Below the pieces are notes generated by a model. That model saw only the letters and a list, made by a program, of their open reading frames with translations. It had not been told where the DNA came from and made no database searches. Position numbers and translations under genes: made by a program. A stretch of 64,000 nucleotides of DNA from Ilex aquifolium (taxonomy: Eukaryota > Streptophyta > Magnoliopsida > Aquifoliales > Aquifoliaceae): contig OX637392.1 in assembly GCA_951799425.1 (NCBI GenBank), positions 33,874,093-33,938,092 on the forward strand, written 5' to 3'. This document shows, piece after piece, positions 23,441 through 36,609 of the stretch (the first letter of the stretch is position 1; each line of letters opens with the position of its first letter).

Positions 23441-26247
23441 GTCTTACATGGGAGCTGTAGGTTATGGATTACCACTAGAGATGTAGGTTTAGAGTTGAAG
23501 GAGCTAAGGAAGCAGTTGGACCATTTGTTGAATATTGGGTTTATCCGTTTGAGTACTTTACCTTGGGGAGCCCCGGTCCTCTTTGTGAAAAAGCATGACG
23601 AAACACTTCGTTTATGCACAGATTACCGAAGCTTGAATCGAGTGACAGTAAAGAATAGATATTCGTTGCCACGGATTGATGACTTATTTGATCAGCTGAG
23701 GGGTTCTAAGTATTACACCAAGATTGACCTTCGCACAGGGTACCATCAACTGCGGATCAGAGAGGAGGATATTCCTAAGACTGCTTTCCGTACTAGGTAT
23801 GGTCATTTTGAGTATACGGTGATGCCGTTCGGATTGACTAATGCACCAGTAGCCTTCATGGATTTGATGCATAGGGTATTCCGTCCGTACCTTTTTCAAT
23901 TTGTCATCGTGTTTATTGATGACATATTGATTTATTCACGGACTCAAGAGGAACATGCATGTCATCTCTCTATTGTGTTACAGACATTGAGAGAACATAA
24001 GTTATATGCTAAGATGAGTAAATGCGAGTTTTGGATGAAGGAAGTAAAATTCTTGGGTCATGTTGTGTCCGAGCAAGGGGTAGCTGTTGATCCCGCAAAG
24101 ATTGAGGCCGTGATGAAATGGGAGCCACCGAAGAATGTGACCGAGATACGTAGCTTCTTGGGTTTAGCAGGTTACTACCAGAGGTTCGTAGAAGGGTTCT
24201 CAAAGCTTGCGATGCCGATGACTCGCCTTACAAAGAAGGGAGAAAAATTCGTGTGGACTCAAGCATGTGAGCTAGCCTTTCGCACCTTGAAGGAGAAGTT
24301 GACGACGGCTCCTGTCCTCATTATTCCGAACAGTGGGGAAGAATACGATGTTTACACCGATGCTTCACTACGAGGCTTGGGATGCGTGTTAATGTAAGGA
24401 GGCAAGGTAGTTGCATATGGCTCAAGGCAACTCAAGATCCATGAGCAGAACTATCCCACCCATGACTTAGAGCTTGCCGCGGTGGTCTTTGCTCTTAAGT
24501 TGTGGAGGTGTTATTTGTATGGAGAGAAATTCAAAGTGTTCTCTGACCATAAGAGCCTCAAATATATCTTCACGCAGAAGGATTTGAATCTCCGCCAAAG
24601 AAGGTGGATTGAGATTTAGAAGACTACGATTTCACGCTCAATTACCATCCGGGAAAAGCCAATGTAGTCGCCGATGCACTTAGCCGAAAGTCTTGGGGTG
24701 AACTCAATGTTCTTGCAAGTAAATGGAAGTTGAAGGATGCCCTTGGAGATTTTGATCTATGGGTTGGAGAAGATGGATCCCGACCATGTTTGTTCAACCT
24801 TGTGGCTCAACCTACTCTCCAACGTAGGGTTGCGGAATTGCAATGCTTGGATCCTGAATTAGCGTTGATTCGAGGTAAATTGGAAAATGGAGAAACTATG
24901 GAGGGTTGGTCTTTGAGAAACGGAGAATTGAGACATGGGGAGAAGCTATGCGTTCCCGATGATTCGTCCCTAAAGGAGGAGATACTTGGTGAGTGTCATC
25001 GCTCTAAGTTTGCTATCCACCCCGGTAGCACAAAAATGTATAGGGACATGAAGCGCCAATATTGGTGGAAGGGAATGAAGAAGGATGTGGCAAGGTTCAT
25101 AGCACGATGTGCGGTGTGCCAGCAAGTGAAGATCGAACATCAAAAGCCAGGAGGATTACTACAGTCTTTGCCTATCCCAGAGTGGAAGTGGGATCACATC
25201 ACCATGGATTTCGTGTCGGGTTTACCATGGACGTCGCGTGGGCATAATGCAGTATGGATTATTGTGGATAGACTAACCAAGTCCGCTCATTTTTTGGGTA
25301 TGAAGACCACGGACACATTCAAGACTTTGAGCAAGTTGTATATTCGCGAGATTATTAGATTGCATGGGGTTCCACTCTCGATTGTTTCGGATCGTGATTC
25401 CCGTTTCGTGGTGAAATTTTGGCAAAGTCTACAACGAGCTATGGGGACAGAGTTGCACTTTAGCACCGCCTTTCATCCCCAAACGGATGGCCAATGCGAG
25501 AGGGTGATCCAGATTCTAGAAGACATGTTACGTACTTGTGTGATGGACTTCAAGGGAGGTTGGAGCGACCATTTGCCATTGGTGGAATTTGCATACAACA
25601 ACAACTATCAGGCAAGTATTGGGATGGCACCCTATGAGGCCTTGTATGGAAGACCTTGTAGGTCACCGACTTGTTGGCTAGAAGCTGGAGAGAGTAGCTT
25701 ATTTGGGCCAGAGATCGTGCGGGAGACTACGGAGAAGATTCAACTTATCCGGGAGAGGTTACGCACGGCACAAAGTAGACAGAAAAGCTATGCGGATTGA
25801 AGACGGAGACCATTGGAATTCCAAGAGGGGGACTATGCATTCCTCAAAGTTTCGCCCAAGAAAGGAGTATTTAGATTCGGCAAGAAGGTTAAGTTAGCTC
25901 CAAGATATACCGGGCCATTTGAAGTGATCAAAGTTGTGGGCAAAGCGGCGTATCAGTTGCGGTTACCAGCTCAGTTGTCTGGGGTACATGACGTGTTCCA
26001 TGTGTCGATGTTGAGAAAGTGTCAATCGGATGCAACGCTGGTCGTGGACTTGGAAGATATTGAAATTCAAGACGGAGCAACCTATGAAGAACAACCGTTG
26101 AAGATTCTCAACGCCAAAGAGAAGGTGCTCCGCAACAAAGTCATCCGACTAGTGAAGGTTTTGTGGCAACACCATGGAGTGGAAGAAGCTACTTGGGAAC
26201 CGGAGCTAGAAATACGAGAGAAGTACCTGCACATATTCGCTACTTGA
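23441..26247 (+). pseudogene. unit 2 pol remnant
   Basis: Same layout and the same three lesions as unit 1: TAA at 24395-24397, the one-base loss near 24614 and TGA at 25798-25800. The RT part is open at 23495-24397 and the integrase part at 24730-25800. Relative to unit 1, integrase has REII for REIV, QCERV for QSERV, RTC for RAC and NNNYQ for NNSYQ. The catalytic Asp, Asp and Glu are unchanged. Confidence 0.9.
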
Positions 26248-26275
26248 GGTAAGTTTCGAGGACGAAATTTTTTTT

Positions 26276-26288
26276 AAGGGGGGTGGAT
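26276..26288 (+). other. polypurine tract, unit 2
   Basis: AAGGGGGGTGGAT directly before LTR 3. Confidence 0.85.
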
Positions 26289-28572
26289 TGTAAACCCCCA
26301 CGTGTTATATTAATATAGTAATGTACTTGTGTAGTATTCTCATATGTGTAGGGACGGTAGGAATAAAAAACTAGAGATGCAAATTGATTGGGAAGTAAGT
26401 TTCGAAGGTGTGTAAACTTGAGAAGAGGGATTATGAAAGTTTCTAAATATTGTTAGGTCAAAATAAGTTCTCCATTGAATCCGGAAGGTCGAAAAACATT
26501 GGGAGAGGTATTATGGGGTGTATTGGAAGCTAGGACGTATTCCGGAGTGAAAACACACTTAGAGAGAATTTGGGTAAAAAGAGATCTTGGACACTGCTTA
26601 GTATTTTGGTCATAACTTTTTCTCCTTATACCCAATTGATTTGAAATTTGGAAAGTAGGTATTAGACATCTAGGGCTACAAAAGTGTATTTCATGAAAAT
26701 TGTCCAATTCGACCTCTAAATTAGTCAAAACTGCCCTGGAAATAGAAACAAAAATCTGACAGTCAAACCGTACCGGTACGCCGTACCGGTACACCTGACT
26801 CCAGTAGCTAAACCGTACCGGTACGCCGTCCAGTAGAAAATTCGATATTTTGAACAGTAAATGTCGGGTTTTGGCTCAAAACCTAGCACTATAAATACCT
26901 CAAAACATCTCTTTAGCCTCATTACTCCACTCCTAACCCTAGAAACACTTAGAGAGAAAGAAAGGAAGAGAAAAACTCAAGATCAAATGGGAAAAACACA
27001 AGATTTAAGGGTGATTCAAGATTCAAGCCCTAGATTTCAAGAACATTAGGTAGGGAATTTCTTCTCTTTCTCTTACATTGAGGTTAGGGCTTATGTATAT
27101 ATGTATGTTTTGCTCTAAATGTTATATATATGATATGAAATCATCATCTCTTAGTCTTTTGGGCAAAGATTACATGTTTTTAACAAAGTTAGGGTTGATT
27201 ACCCATGAAATCTCTTTTTGTGTTTCAAAACCCTAGTTTTTGGAGAGGATGGATTTTCTTCTTAAATTCTTCATTTATTATTGATTTTGAAACCATAGTG
27301 CTTTGTGTTGAGTAATAAAAGGATGTTGTAGTGATCTCTTGTATTTTTGTAATTGTTTATTGAAATTTTCATGTGATAAATTTTGGGGTTTTTAAGATAT
27401 ACTTGTAAATTGTGAAATTGGGTTTGGTATTGTATCTCTTATGAGTGTGGGATGACCATGGGTGGCCTTTGACGAGATATCGTAGAGTGGGTAGACGTGT
27501 TGCTTGCTCCGTGTGGGTTGTCATTTTTCCTACCACTCGTAGTGGGGTTAGTGCTTTGGTAAGACTAAACCGCTATTGCTCAGGGGTGCCGTGTCAAAGG
27601 GTTAGTATACTAATACCTGGGTTGGATACGTCACTGCCATTGGTATGGCATACACCCTTCCTAAAGGATGGATATCTTTGATAAGATTTGTGTGGGTGTG
27701 TGCGGGCTAGATATTACTCAATGTGTTGATTCATGGGGTTTGCCTCACATCATGTTTGAGATACATATACATATGATTGTGGGATACTCAAGTTATGGAT
27801 TATTGGATTATTGTGGAAAATGGTTACCTACAAGAACTTGTGGGAGTATGGGATTCCACAAGGTCTTGTGGGAAAATGGTTTATATTTTGGGAAATGGAT
27901 ATGTGTTGGATCTTGGTTTCTTTTACTGTTCATTTAAATTACTGTTGCTACTTAAACTTGAGATCCATTCTAAAATGTCCATGTTTTACTTCAAAGATTA
28001 TATATGCTATTTGTGAAATGAGACCGGCCATTTTATATGCTTTTATAAACCTTGTTCGAGTTTGGGAGGAATGTTGCTACTGAGCTTAGTGCTCACCCCC
28101 TACAAACAACATATTTCAGGTCTTTGTCTAGAGGAGGAGCTCGGAACTAACGAGCCGGGACATTGGGAAGCTCCCATAGAAGGGAACGTAGATCCCGAGG
28201 GTGACGCTTAGTGTTCTATTTTCCTTTGTGATAAACTAGGAAGTTCCTTTTGAGGCAATGTAAAGTCTAACATTATTTTTATGTTTCCGCTGCCAAATGT
28301 AATTTAATTCTTTTGGGATGTAGATGCCATTGTTTGGCATATTCTTTTGGATAATGTTGTAAGTATTTTTATGAATCAATGGACCCGGTGTGGTCAATAT
28401 AGTATAATTGCACAGGTTGTGTTTTGGGTAGAGCTCCCCGAATAAAGGAGACTCTGCCCAAATTTTGTTAAATTAAGAACCCCCTGTTATTTATGGATTT
28501 TTATTAGTTGCTCTCATGGTATAAATGGTTTTAGAATGTAATGTCATCCAGGGTGGTATTTGGGGCGTTACA
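26289..28572 (+). mobile_element. family A array LTR 3, 2,284 bp
   Basis: Shares with LTR 5, but not with LTRs 2 and 4, CAAATGGG at 26986, GAAATTTTCATG near 27363, and GGGTGACGC at 28199. Palindromes lie at 26770-26779, 26783-26792 and 26815-26824. Confidence 0.9.
26890..26897 (+). promoter_or_regulatory. TATA box of LTR 3
   Basis: TATAAATA in the conserved CACTATAAATACC context. Confidence 0.6.
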
Positions 28573-28577
28573 GATTT

Positions 28578-28589
28578 TGGTATCAGAGC
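28578..28589 (+). other. primer binding site, unit 3 (tRNA-iMet)
   Basis: TGGTATCAGAGC, five bases after LTR 3. Confidence 0.9.
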
Positions 28590-28600
28590 CTAGGCTTTAG

Positions 28601-31407
28601 GTCTTACATGCGAGCTGTAGGTTCTGGATTACCACTAGAGATGTAGGTTTAGAGTTGAAGGAGCTAAGGAAGCAGTTGGACCATTTGTTGAATATTGGGT
28701 TTATCCGTTTGAGTACTTTACCTTGGGGAGCCCCGGTCCTCTTTGTGAAAAAGCATGACGAAACACTTCGTTTATGCACAGATTACCGAAGCTTGAATCG
28801 AGTGACAGTAAAGAATAGATATTCGTTGCCACGGATTGATGACTTATTTGATCAGCTGAGGGGTTCTAAGTATTACACCAAGATTGACCTTCGTACAGGG
28901 TACCATCAACTGTGGATCAGAGAGGAGGATATTCCTAAGACTGCTTTCCGTACTAGGTATGGTCATTTTGAGTATACGGTGATGCCGTTCGGATTGACTA
29001 ATGCACCAGTAGCCTTCATGGATTTGATGCATAGGGTATTCCGTCCGTACCTTTTTCAATTTGTCATCGTGTTTATTGATGACATATTGATTTATTCACG
29101 GACTCAAGAGGAACATGCATGTCATCTCTCTATTGTGTTACAGACATTGAGAGAACATAAGTTATATGCTAAGATGACTAAATGCGAGTTTTGGATGAAG
29201 GAAGTAAAATTCTTGGGTCATGTTGTGTCCGAGCAAGGGGTAGCTGTTGATCCCGCAAAGATTGAGGCCGTGATGAAATGGGAACCACCGAAGAATGTGA
29301 CCGAGATACGTAGCTTCTTGGGTTTAGCAGGTTACTACCAGAGGTTCGTAGAAGGGTTCTCAAAGCTTGCGATGCCGATGACTCGCCTTACATAGAAGGG
29401 AGAAAAATTCGTGTGGACTCAAGCATGTGAGCTAGCCTTTCGCACCTTGAAGGAGAAGTTGACGACGGCTCATGTCCTCATTATTCCGAACAGTGGGGAA
29501 GAATACGATGTTTACACCGATGCTTCACTACGAGGCTTGGGATGCGTGTTAATGTAAGGAGGCAAGGTAGTTGCATATGGCTCAAGGCAACTCAAGATCC
29601 ATGAGCAGAACTATCCCACCCATGACTTAGAGCTTGCCGCGGTGGTCTTTGCTCTTAAGTTGTGGAGGTGTTATTTGTATGGAGAGAAATTCAAAGTGTT
29701 CTCTGACCATAAGAGCCTCAAATATATCTTCACGCAGAAGGATTTGAATCTCCGCCAAAGAAGGTGGATTGAGATTTAGAAGACTACGATTTCACGCTCA
29801 ATTACCATCCGGGGAAAGCCAATGTAGTCGCCGATGCACTTAGCCGAAAGTCTTGGGGTGAACTCAATGTTCTTGCAAGTAAATGGAAGTTGAAGGATGC
29901 CCTTGGAGATTTTGATCTATGGGTTGGAGAAGATGGATCCCGACCATGTTTGTTCAACCTTGTGGCTCAACCTACTCTCCAACGTAGGGTTGCGGAATTG
30001 CAATGCTTGGATCCTGAATTAGCGTTGATTCGAGGTAAATTGGAAAATGGAGAAACTATGGAGGGTTGGTCTTTGAGAAACGGAGAATTGAGACATGGGG
30101 AGAAGCTATGCGTTCCCGATGATTCGTCCCTAAAGGAGGAGATACTTGGTGAGTGTCATCGCTCTAAGTTTGCTATCCACCCCGGTAGCACAAAAATGTA
30201 TAGGGACATGAAGCGCCAATATTGGTGGAAGGGAATGAAGAAGGATGTGGCAAGGTTCATAGCACGATGTGCGGTGTGCCAGCAAGTGAAGATCGAACAT
30301 CAAAAGCCAGGAGGATTACTACAGTCTTTGCCTATCCCAGAGTGGAAGTGGGATCACATCACCATGGATTTCGTGTCGGGTTTACCATGGACGTCGCGTG
30401 GGCATAATGCAGTATGGATTATTGTGGATAGACTAACCAAGTCCGCTCATTTTTTGGGTATGAAGACCACGGACACATTCAAGACTTTGAGCAAGTTGTA
30501 TATTCGCGAGATTGTTAGATTGCATGGGGTTCCACTCTCGATTGTTTCGGATCGTGATTCCCGTTTCGTGGTGAAATTTTGGCAAAGTCTACAACGAGCT
30601 ATGGGGACAGAGTTGCACTTTAGCACCGCCTTTCATCCCCAAACGGATGGCCAATCCGAGAGGGTGATCCAGATTCTAGAAGACATGTTACGTGCTTGTG
30701 TGATGGACTTCAAGGGAGGTTGGAGCGACCATTTGCCATTGGTGGAATTTGCATACAACAACAGCTATCAGGCAAGTATTGGGATGGCACCCTATGAGGC
30801 CTTGTATGGAAGACCTTGTAGGTCACCGACTTGTTGGCTAGAAGCTGGAGAGAGTAGCTTATTTGGGCCAGAGATCGTGCGGGAGACTACGGAGAAGATT
30901 CAACTTATCCGGGAGAGGTTACGCACGGCACAAAGTAGACAGAAAAGCTATGCGGATTGAAGACGGAGACCATTGGAATTCCAAGAGGGGGACTATGCAT
31001 TCCTCAAAGTTTCGCCCAAGAAAGGAGTATTTAGATTCGGCAAGAAGGTTAAGTTAGCTCCAAGATATACCGGGCCATTTGAAGTGATCAAAGTTGTGGG
31101 CAAAGCGGCGTATCAGTTGCGGTTACCAGCTCAGTTGTCTGGGGTACATGACGTGTTCCATGTGTCGATGTTGAGAAAGTGTCAATCGGATGCAACGCTG
31201 GTCGTGGACTTGGAAGATATTGAAATTCAAGACGGAGCAACCTATGAAGAACAACCGTTGAAGATTCTCAACGCCAAAGAGAAGGTGCTCCGCAACAAAG
31301 TCATCCGACTAGTGAAGGTTTTGTGGCAACACCATGGAGTGGAAGAAGCTACTTGGGAACCGGAGCTAGAAATACGAGAGAAGTACCTGCACATATTCGC
31401 TACTTGA
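28601..31407 (+). pseudogene. unit 3 pol remnant, with an extra RT stop
   Basis: Has the three shared lesions (TAA 29555-29557, frame loss near 29774, TGA 30958-30960) plus a private TAG at 29393-29395 (AAG to TAG) that ends the RT frame after 246 residues. RT also reads LWIREE for LRIREE and AKMTK for AKMSK. Integrase (29890-30960) matches unit 1 (REIV, QSERV, NNSYQ). So RT and integrase of this unit group with different partners, a sign of recombination inside the array. Confidence 0.9.
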
Positions 31408-31435
31408 GGTAAGTTTCGAGGACGAAAATTTTTTT

Positions 31436-31448
31436 AAGGGGGGTGGAT
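31436..31448 (+). other. polypurine tract, unit 3
   Basis: AAGGGGGGTGGAT directly before LTR 4. Confidence 0.85.
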
Positions 31449-33733
31449 TGTAAACCCCCACGTGTTATATTAATATAGTAATGTACTTGTGTAGTATTCT
31501 CATATGTGTAGGGACGGTAGGAATAAAAAACTAGAGATGCAAATTGATTGGGAAGTAAGTTTCGAAGGTGTGTAAACTTGAGAAGAGGGATTATGAAAGT
31601 TTCTAAATATTGTTAGGTCAAAATAAGTTCTCCATTGAATCCGGAAGGTCGAAAAACATTGGGAGAGGTATTATGGGGTGTATTGGAAGCTAGGACGTAT
31701 TCCGGAGTGAAAACACACTTAGAGAGAAATTGGGTAAAAAGAGATCTTGGACACTGCTTAGTATTTTGGTCATAACTTTTTATCCTTATACCCAATTGAT
31801 TTGAAATTTGGACAGTTGTTATTAGACATCTAGGGCTACAAAAGTGTATTTCATGAAAATTGTCCAATTCGACCTCTAAATTAGTCAAAACTGCCCTGGA
31901 AATAGAAACAAAAATCTGGCAGTCAAACCGTACCGGTACGCCGTACCGGTACACCTGACTCCAGTAGCTAAACCGTACCGGTACGCCGTCCAGTAGAAAA
32001 TTCGATATTTTGAACAGTAAATGTCGGGTTTTGGCTCAAAACCTAGCACTATAAATACCTCAAAACATCTCTTTAGCCTCATTACTCCACTCCTAACCCT
32101 AGAAACACTTAGAGAGAAAGAAAGGAAGAGAAAAACTCAAGATCAAAGGGGAAAAACACAAGATTTAAGGGTGATTCAAGATTCAAGCCCTAGATTTCAA
32201 GAACATTAGGTAGGGAATTTCTTCTCTTTCTCTTACATTGAGGTTAGGGCTTATGTATATATGTATGTTTTGCTCTAAATGTTATATATATGATATGAAA
32301 TCATCATCTCTTAGTCTTTTGGGCAAAGATTACATGTTTTTAACAAAGTTAGGGTTGATTACCCATGATATCTTTTTTTTTTGTTTCAAAACCCTAGTTT
32401 TTGGAGAGGATGGATTTTCTTCTTAAATTCTTCATTTATTATTGATTTTGAAACCATAGTGCTTTGTGTTGAGTAATAAAAGGATGTTGTAGTGATCTCT
32501 TGTATTTTTGTAATTGTTTATTGAAATTGTCATGTGATAAATTTTGGGGTTTTTAAGATATACTTGTAAATTGTGAAATTGGGTTTGGTATTGTATCTCT
32601 TATGAGTGTGGGATGACCATGGGTGGCCTTTGACGAGATATCGTAGAGTGAGTAGACGTGTTGCTTGCTCCGTGTGGGTTGTCATTTTTCCTACCACTCG
32701 TAGTGGGGTTAGTGCTTTGGTAAGACTAAACCGCTATTGCTCAGGGGTGCCGTGTCAAAGGGTTAGTATACTAATACCTGGGTTGGATACGTCACTGCCA
32801 TTGGTATGGCATACACCCTTCCTAAAGGATGGATATCTTTGATAAGATTTGTGTGGGTGTGTGCGGGCTAGATATTACTCAATGTGTTGATTCATGGGGT
32901 TTGCCTCACATCATGTTTGAGATACATATACATATGATTGTGGGATACTCAAGTTATGGATTATTGGATTATTGTGGAAAATGGTTACCTACAAGAACTT
33001 GTGGGAGTATGGGATTCCACAAGGTCTTGTGGGAAAATGGTTTATATTTTGGGAAATGGATATGTGTTGGATCTTGGTTTCTTTTACTGTTCATTTAAAT
33101 TACTGTTGCTACTTAAACTTGAGATCCATTCTAAAATGTCCATGTTTTACTTCAAAGATTATATATGCTATTTGTGAAATGAGACCGGCCATTTTATATG
33201 CTTTTATAAACCTTGTTCGAGTTTGGGAGGAATGTTGCTACTGAGCTTAGTGCTCACCCCCTACAAACAACATATTTCAGGTCTTTGTCTAGAGGAGGAG
33301 CTCGGAACTAACGAGCCGGGACATTGGGAAGCTCCCATAGAAGGGAACGTAGATCCCGAGGGAGACGCTTAGTGTTCTATTTTCCTTTGTGATAAACTAG
33401 GAAGTTCCTTTTGAGGCAATGTAAAGTCTAACATTATTTTTATGTTTCCGCTGCCAAATGTAATTTAATTCTTTTGGGATGTAGATGCCATTGTTTGGCA
33501 TATTCTTTTGGATAATGTTGTAAGTATTTTTATGAATCAATGGACCCGGTGTGGTCAATATAGTATAATTGCACAGGTTGTGTTTTGGGTAGAGCTCCCC
33601 GAATAAAGGAGCCTCTGCCCAAATTTTGTTAAATTAAGAACCCCCTGTTATTTATGGATTTTTATTAGTTGCTCTCATGGTATAAATGGTTTTAGAATGT
33701 AATGCCATCCAGGGTGGTATTTGGGGCGTTACA
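31449..33733 (+). mobile_element. family A array LTR 4, 2,285 bp
   Basis: Near copy of LTR 2, from which I noticed only 31817 (T for A) and 33612 (C for A) to differ. Palindromes at 31930-31939, 31943-31952 and 31975-31984. Confidence 0.9.
32050..32057 (+). promoter_or_regulatory. TATA box of LTR 4
   Basis: TATAAATA in the conserved context. Confidence 0.6.
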
Positions 33734-33738
33734 GATTT

Positions 33739-33750
33739 TGGTATCAGAGC
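33739..33750 (+). other. primer binding site, unit 4 (tRNA-iMet)
   Basis: TGGTATCAGAGC, five bases after LTR 4. Confidence 0.9.
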
Positions 33751-33761
33751 CTAGGCTTTAG

Positions 33762-36568
33762 GTCTTACATGGGAGCTGTAGGTTATGGATTACCACTAGA
33801 GATGTAGGTTTAGAGTTGAAGGAGCTAAGGAAGCAGTTGGACCATTTGTTGAATATTGGGTTTATCCGTTTGAGTACTTTACCTTGGGGAGCCCCGGTCC
33901 TCTTTGTGAAAAAGCATGACGAAACACTTCGTTTATGCACAGATTACCGAAGCTTGAATCGAGTGACAGTAAAGAATAGATATTCGTTGCCACGGATTGA
34001 TGACTTATTTGATCAGCTGAGGGGTTCTAAGTATTACACCAAGATTGACCTTCGCACAGGGTACCATCAACTGCGGATCAGAGAGGAGGATATTCCTAAG
34101 ACTGCTTTCCGTACTAGGTATGGTCATTTTGAGTATACGGTGATGCCGTTCGGATTGACTAATGCACCAGTAGCCTTCATGGATTTGATGCATAGGGTAT
34201 TCCGTCCGTACCTTTTTCAATTTGTCATCGTGTTTATTGATGACATATTGATTTATTCACGGACTCAAGAGGAACATGCATGTCATCTCTCTATTGTGTT
34301 ACAGACATTGAGAGAACATAAGTTATATGCTAAGATGAGTAAATGCGAGTTTTGGATGAAGGAAGTAAAATTCTTGGGTCATGTTGTGTCCGAGCAAGGG
34401 GTAGCTGTTGATCCCGCAAAGATTGAGGCCGTGATGAAATGGGAACCACCGAAGAATGTGACCGAGATACGTAGCTTCTTGGGTTTAGCAGGTTACTACC
34501 AGAGGTTCGTAGAAGGGTTCTCAAAGCTTGCGATGCCGATGACTCGCCTTACAAAGAAGGGAGAAAAATTCGTGTGGACTCAAGCATGTGAGCTAGCCTT
34601 TCGCACCTTGAAGGAGAAGTTGACGACGGCTCCTGTCCTCATTATTCCGAACAGTGGGGAAGAATACGATGTTTACACCGATGCTTCACTACGAGGCTTG
34701 GGATGCGTGTTAATGTAAGGAGGCAAGGTAGTTGCATATGGCTCAAGGCAACTCAAGATCCATGAGCAGAACTATCCCACCCATGACTTAGAGCTTGCCG
34801 CGGTGGTCTTTGCTCTTAAGTTGTGGAGGTGTTATTTGTATGGAGAGAAATTCAAAGTGTTCTCTGACCATAAGAGCCTCAAATATATCTTCACGCAGAA
34901 GGATTTGAATCTCCGCCAAAGAAGGTGGATTGAGATTTAGAAGACTACGATTTCACGCTCAATTACCATCCGGGAAAAGCCAATGTAGTCGCCGATGCAC
35001 TTAGCCGAAAGTCTTGGGGTGAACTCAATGTTCTTGCAAGTAAATGGAAGTTGAAGGATGCCCTTGGAGATTTTGATCTATGGGTTGGAGAAGATGGATC
35101 CCGACCATGTTTGTTCAACCTTGTGGCTCAACCTACTCTCCAACGTAGGGTTGCGGAATTGCAATGCTTGGATCCTGAATTAGCGTTGATTCGAGGTAAA
35201 TTGGAAAATGGAGAAACTATGGAGGGTTGGTCTTTGAGAAACGGAGAATTGAGACATGGGGAGAAGCTATGCGTTCCCGATGATTCGTCCCTAAAGGAGG
35301 AGATACTTGGTGAGTGTCATCGCTCTAAGTTTGCTATCCACCCCGGTAGCACAAAAATGTATAGGGACATGAAGCGCCAATATTGGTGGAAGGGAATGAA
35401 GAAGGATGTGGCAAGGTTCATAGCACGATGTGCGGTGTGCCAGCAAGTGAAGATCGAACATCAAAAGCCAGGAGGATTACTACAGTCTTTGCCTATCCCA
35501 GAGTGGAAGTGGGATCACATCACCATGGATTTCGTGTCGGGTTTACCATGGACGTCGCGTGGGCATAATGCAGTATGGATTATTGTGGATAGACTAACCA
35601 AGTCCGCTCATTTTTTGGGTATGAAGACCACGGACACATTCAAGACTTTGAGCAAGTTGTATATTCGCGAGATTATTAGATTGCATGGGGTTCCACTCTC
35701 GATTGTTTCGGATCGTGATTCCCGTTTCGTGGTGAAATTTTGGCAAAGTCTACAACGAGCTATGGGGACAGAGTTGCACTTTAGCACCGCCTTTCATCCC
35801 CAAACGGATGGCCAATGCGAGAGGGTGATCCAGATTCTAGAAGACATGTTACGTACTTGTGTGATGGACTTCAAGGGAGGTTGGAGCGACCATTTGCCAT
35901 TGGTGGAATTTGCATACAACAACAACTATCAGGCAAGTATTGGGATGGCACCCTATGAGGCCTTGTATGGAAGACCTTGTAGGTCACCGACTTGTTGGCT
36001 AGAAGCTGGAGAGAGTAGCTTATTTGGGCCAGAGATCGTGCGGGAGACTACGGAGAAGATTCAACTTATCCGGGAGAGGTTACGCACGGCACAAAGTAGA
36101 CAGAAAAGCTATGCGGATTGAAGACGGAGACCATTGGAATTCCAAGAGGGGGACTATGCATTCCTCAAAGTTTCGCCCAAGAAAGGAGTATTTAGATTCG
36201 GCAAGAAGGTTAAGTTAGCTCCAAGATATACCGGGCCATTTGAAGTGATCAAAGTTGTGGGCAAAGCGGCGTATCAGTTGCGGTTACCAGCTCAGTTGTC
36301 TGGGGTACATGACGTGTTCCATGTGTCGATGTTGAGAAAGTGTCAATCGGATGCAACGCTGGTCGTGGACTTGGAAGATATTGAAATTCAAGACGGAGCA
36401 ACCTATGAAGAACAACCGTTGAAGATTCTCAACGCCAAAGAGAAGGTGCTCCGCAACAAAGTCATCCGACTAGTGAAGGTTTTGTGGCAACACCATGGAG
36501 TGGAAGAAGCTACTTGGGAACCGGAGCTAGAAATACGAGAGAAGTACCTGCACATATTCGCTACTTGA
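33762..36568 (+). pseudogene. unit 4 pol remnant
   Basis: Near copy of unit 2. It has the shared TAA at 34716-34718, the frame loss near 34935 and TGA at 36119-36121. Integrase at 35051-36121 has the unit 2 variants (REII, QCERV, RTC, NNNYQ). RT is open at 33816-34718. Confidence 0.9.
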
Positions 36569-36596
36569 GGTAAGTTTCGAGGACGAAATTTTTTTT

Positions 36597-36609
36597 AAGG
36601 GGGGTGGAT
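36597..36609 (+). other. polypurine tract, unit 4
   Basis: AAGGGGGGTGGAT directly before LTR 5. Confidence 0.85.
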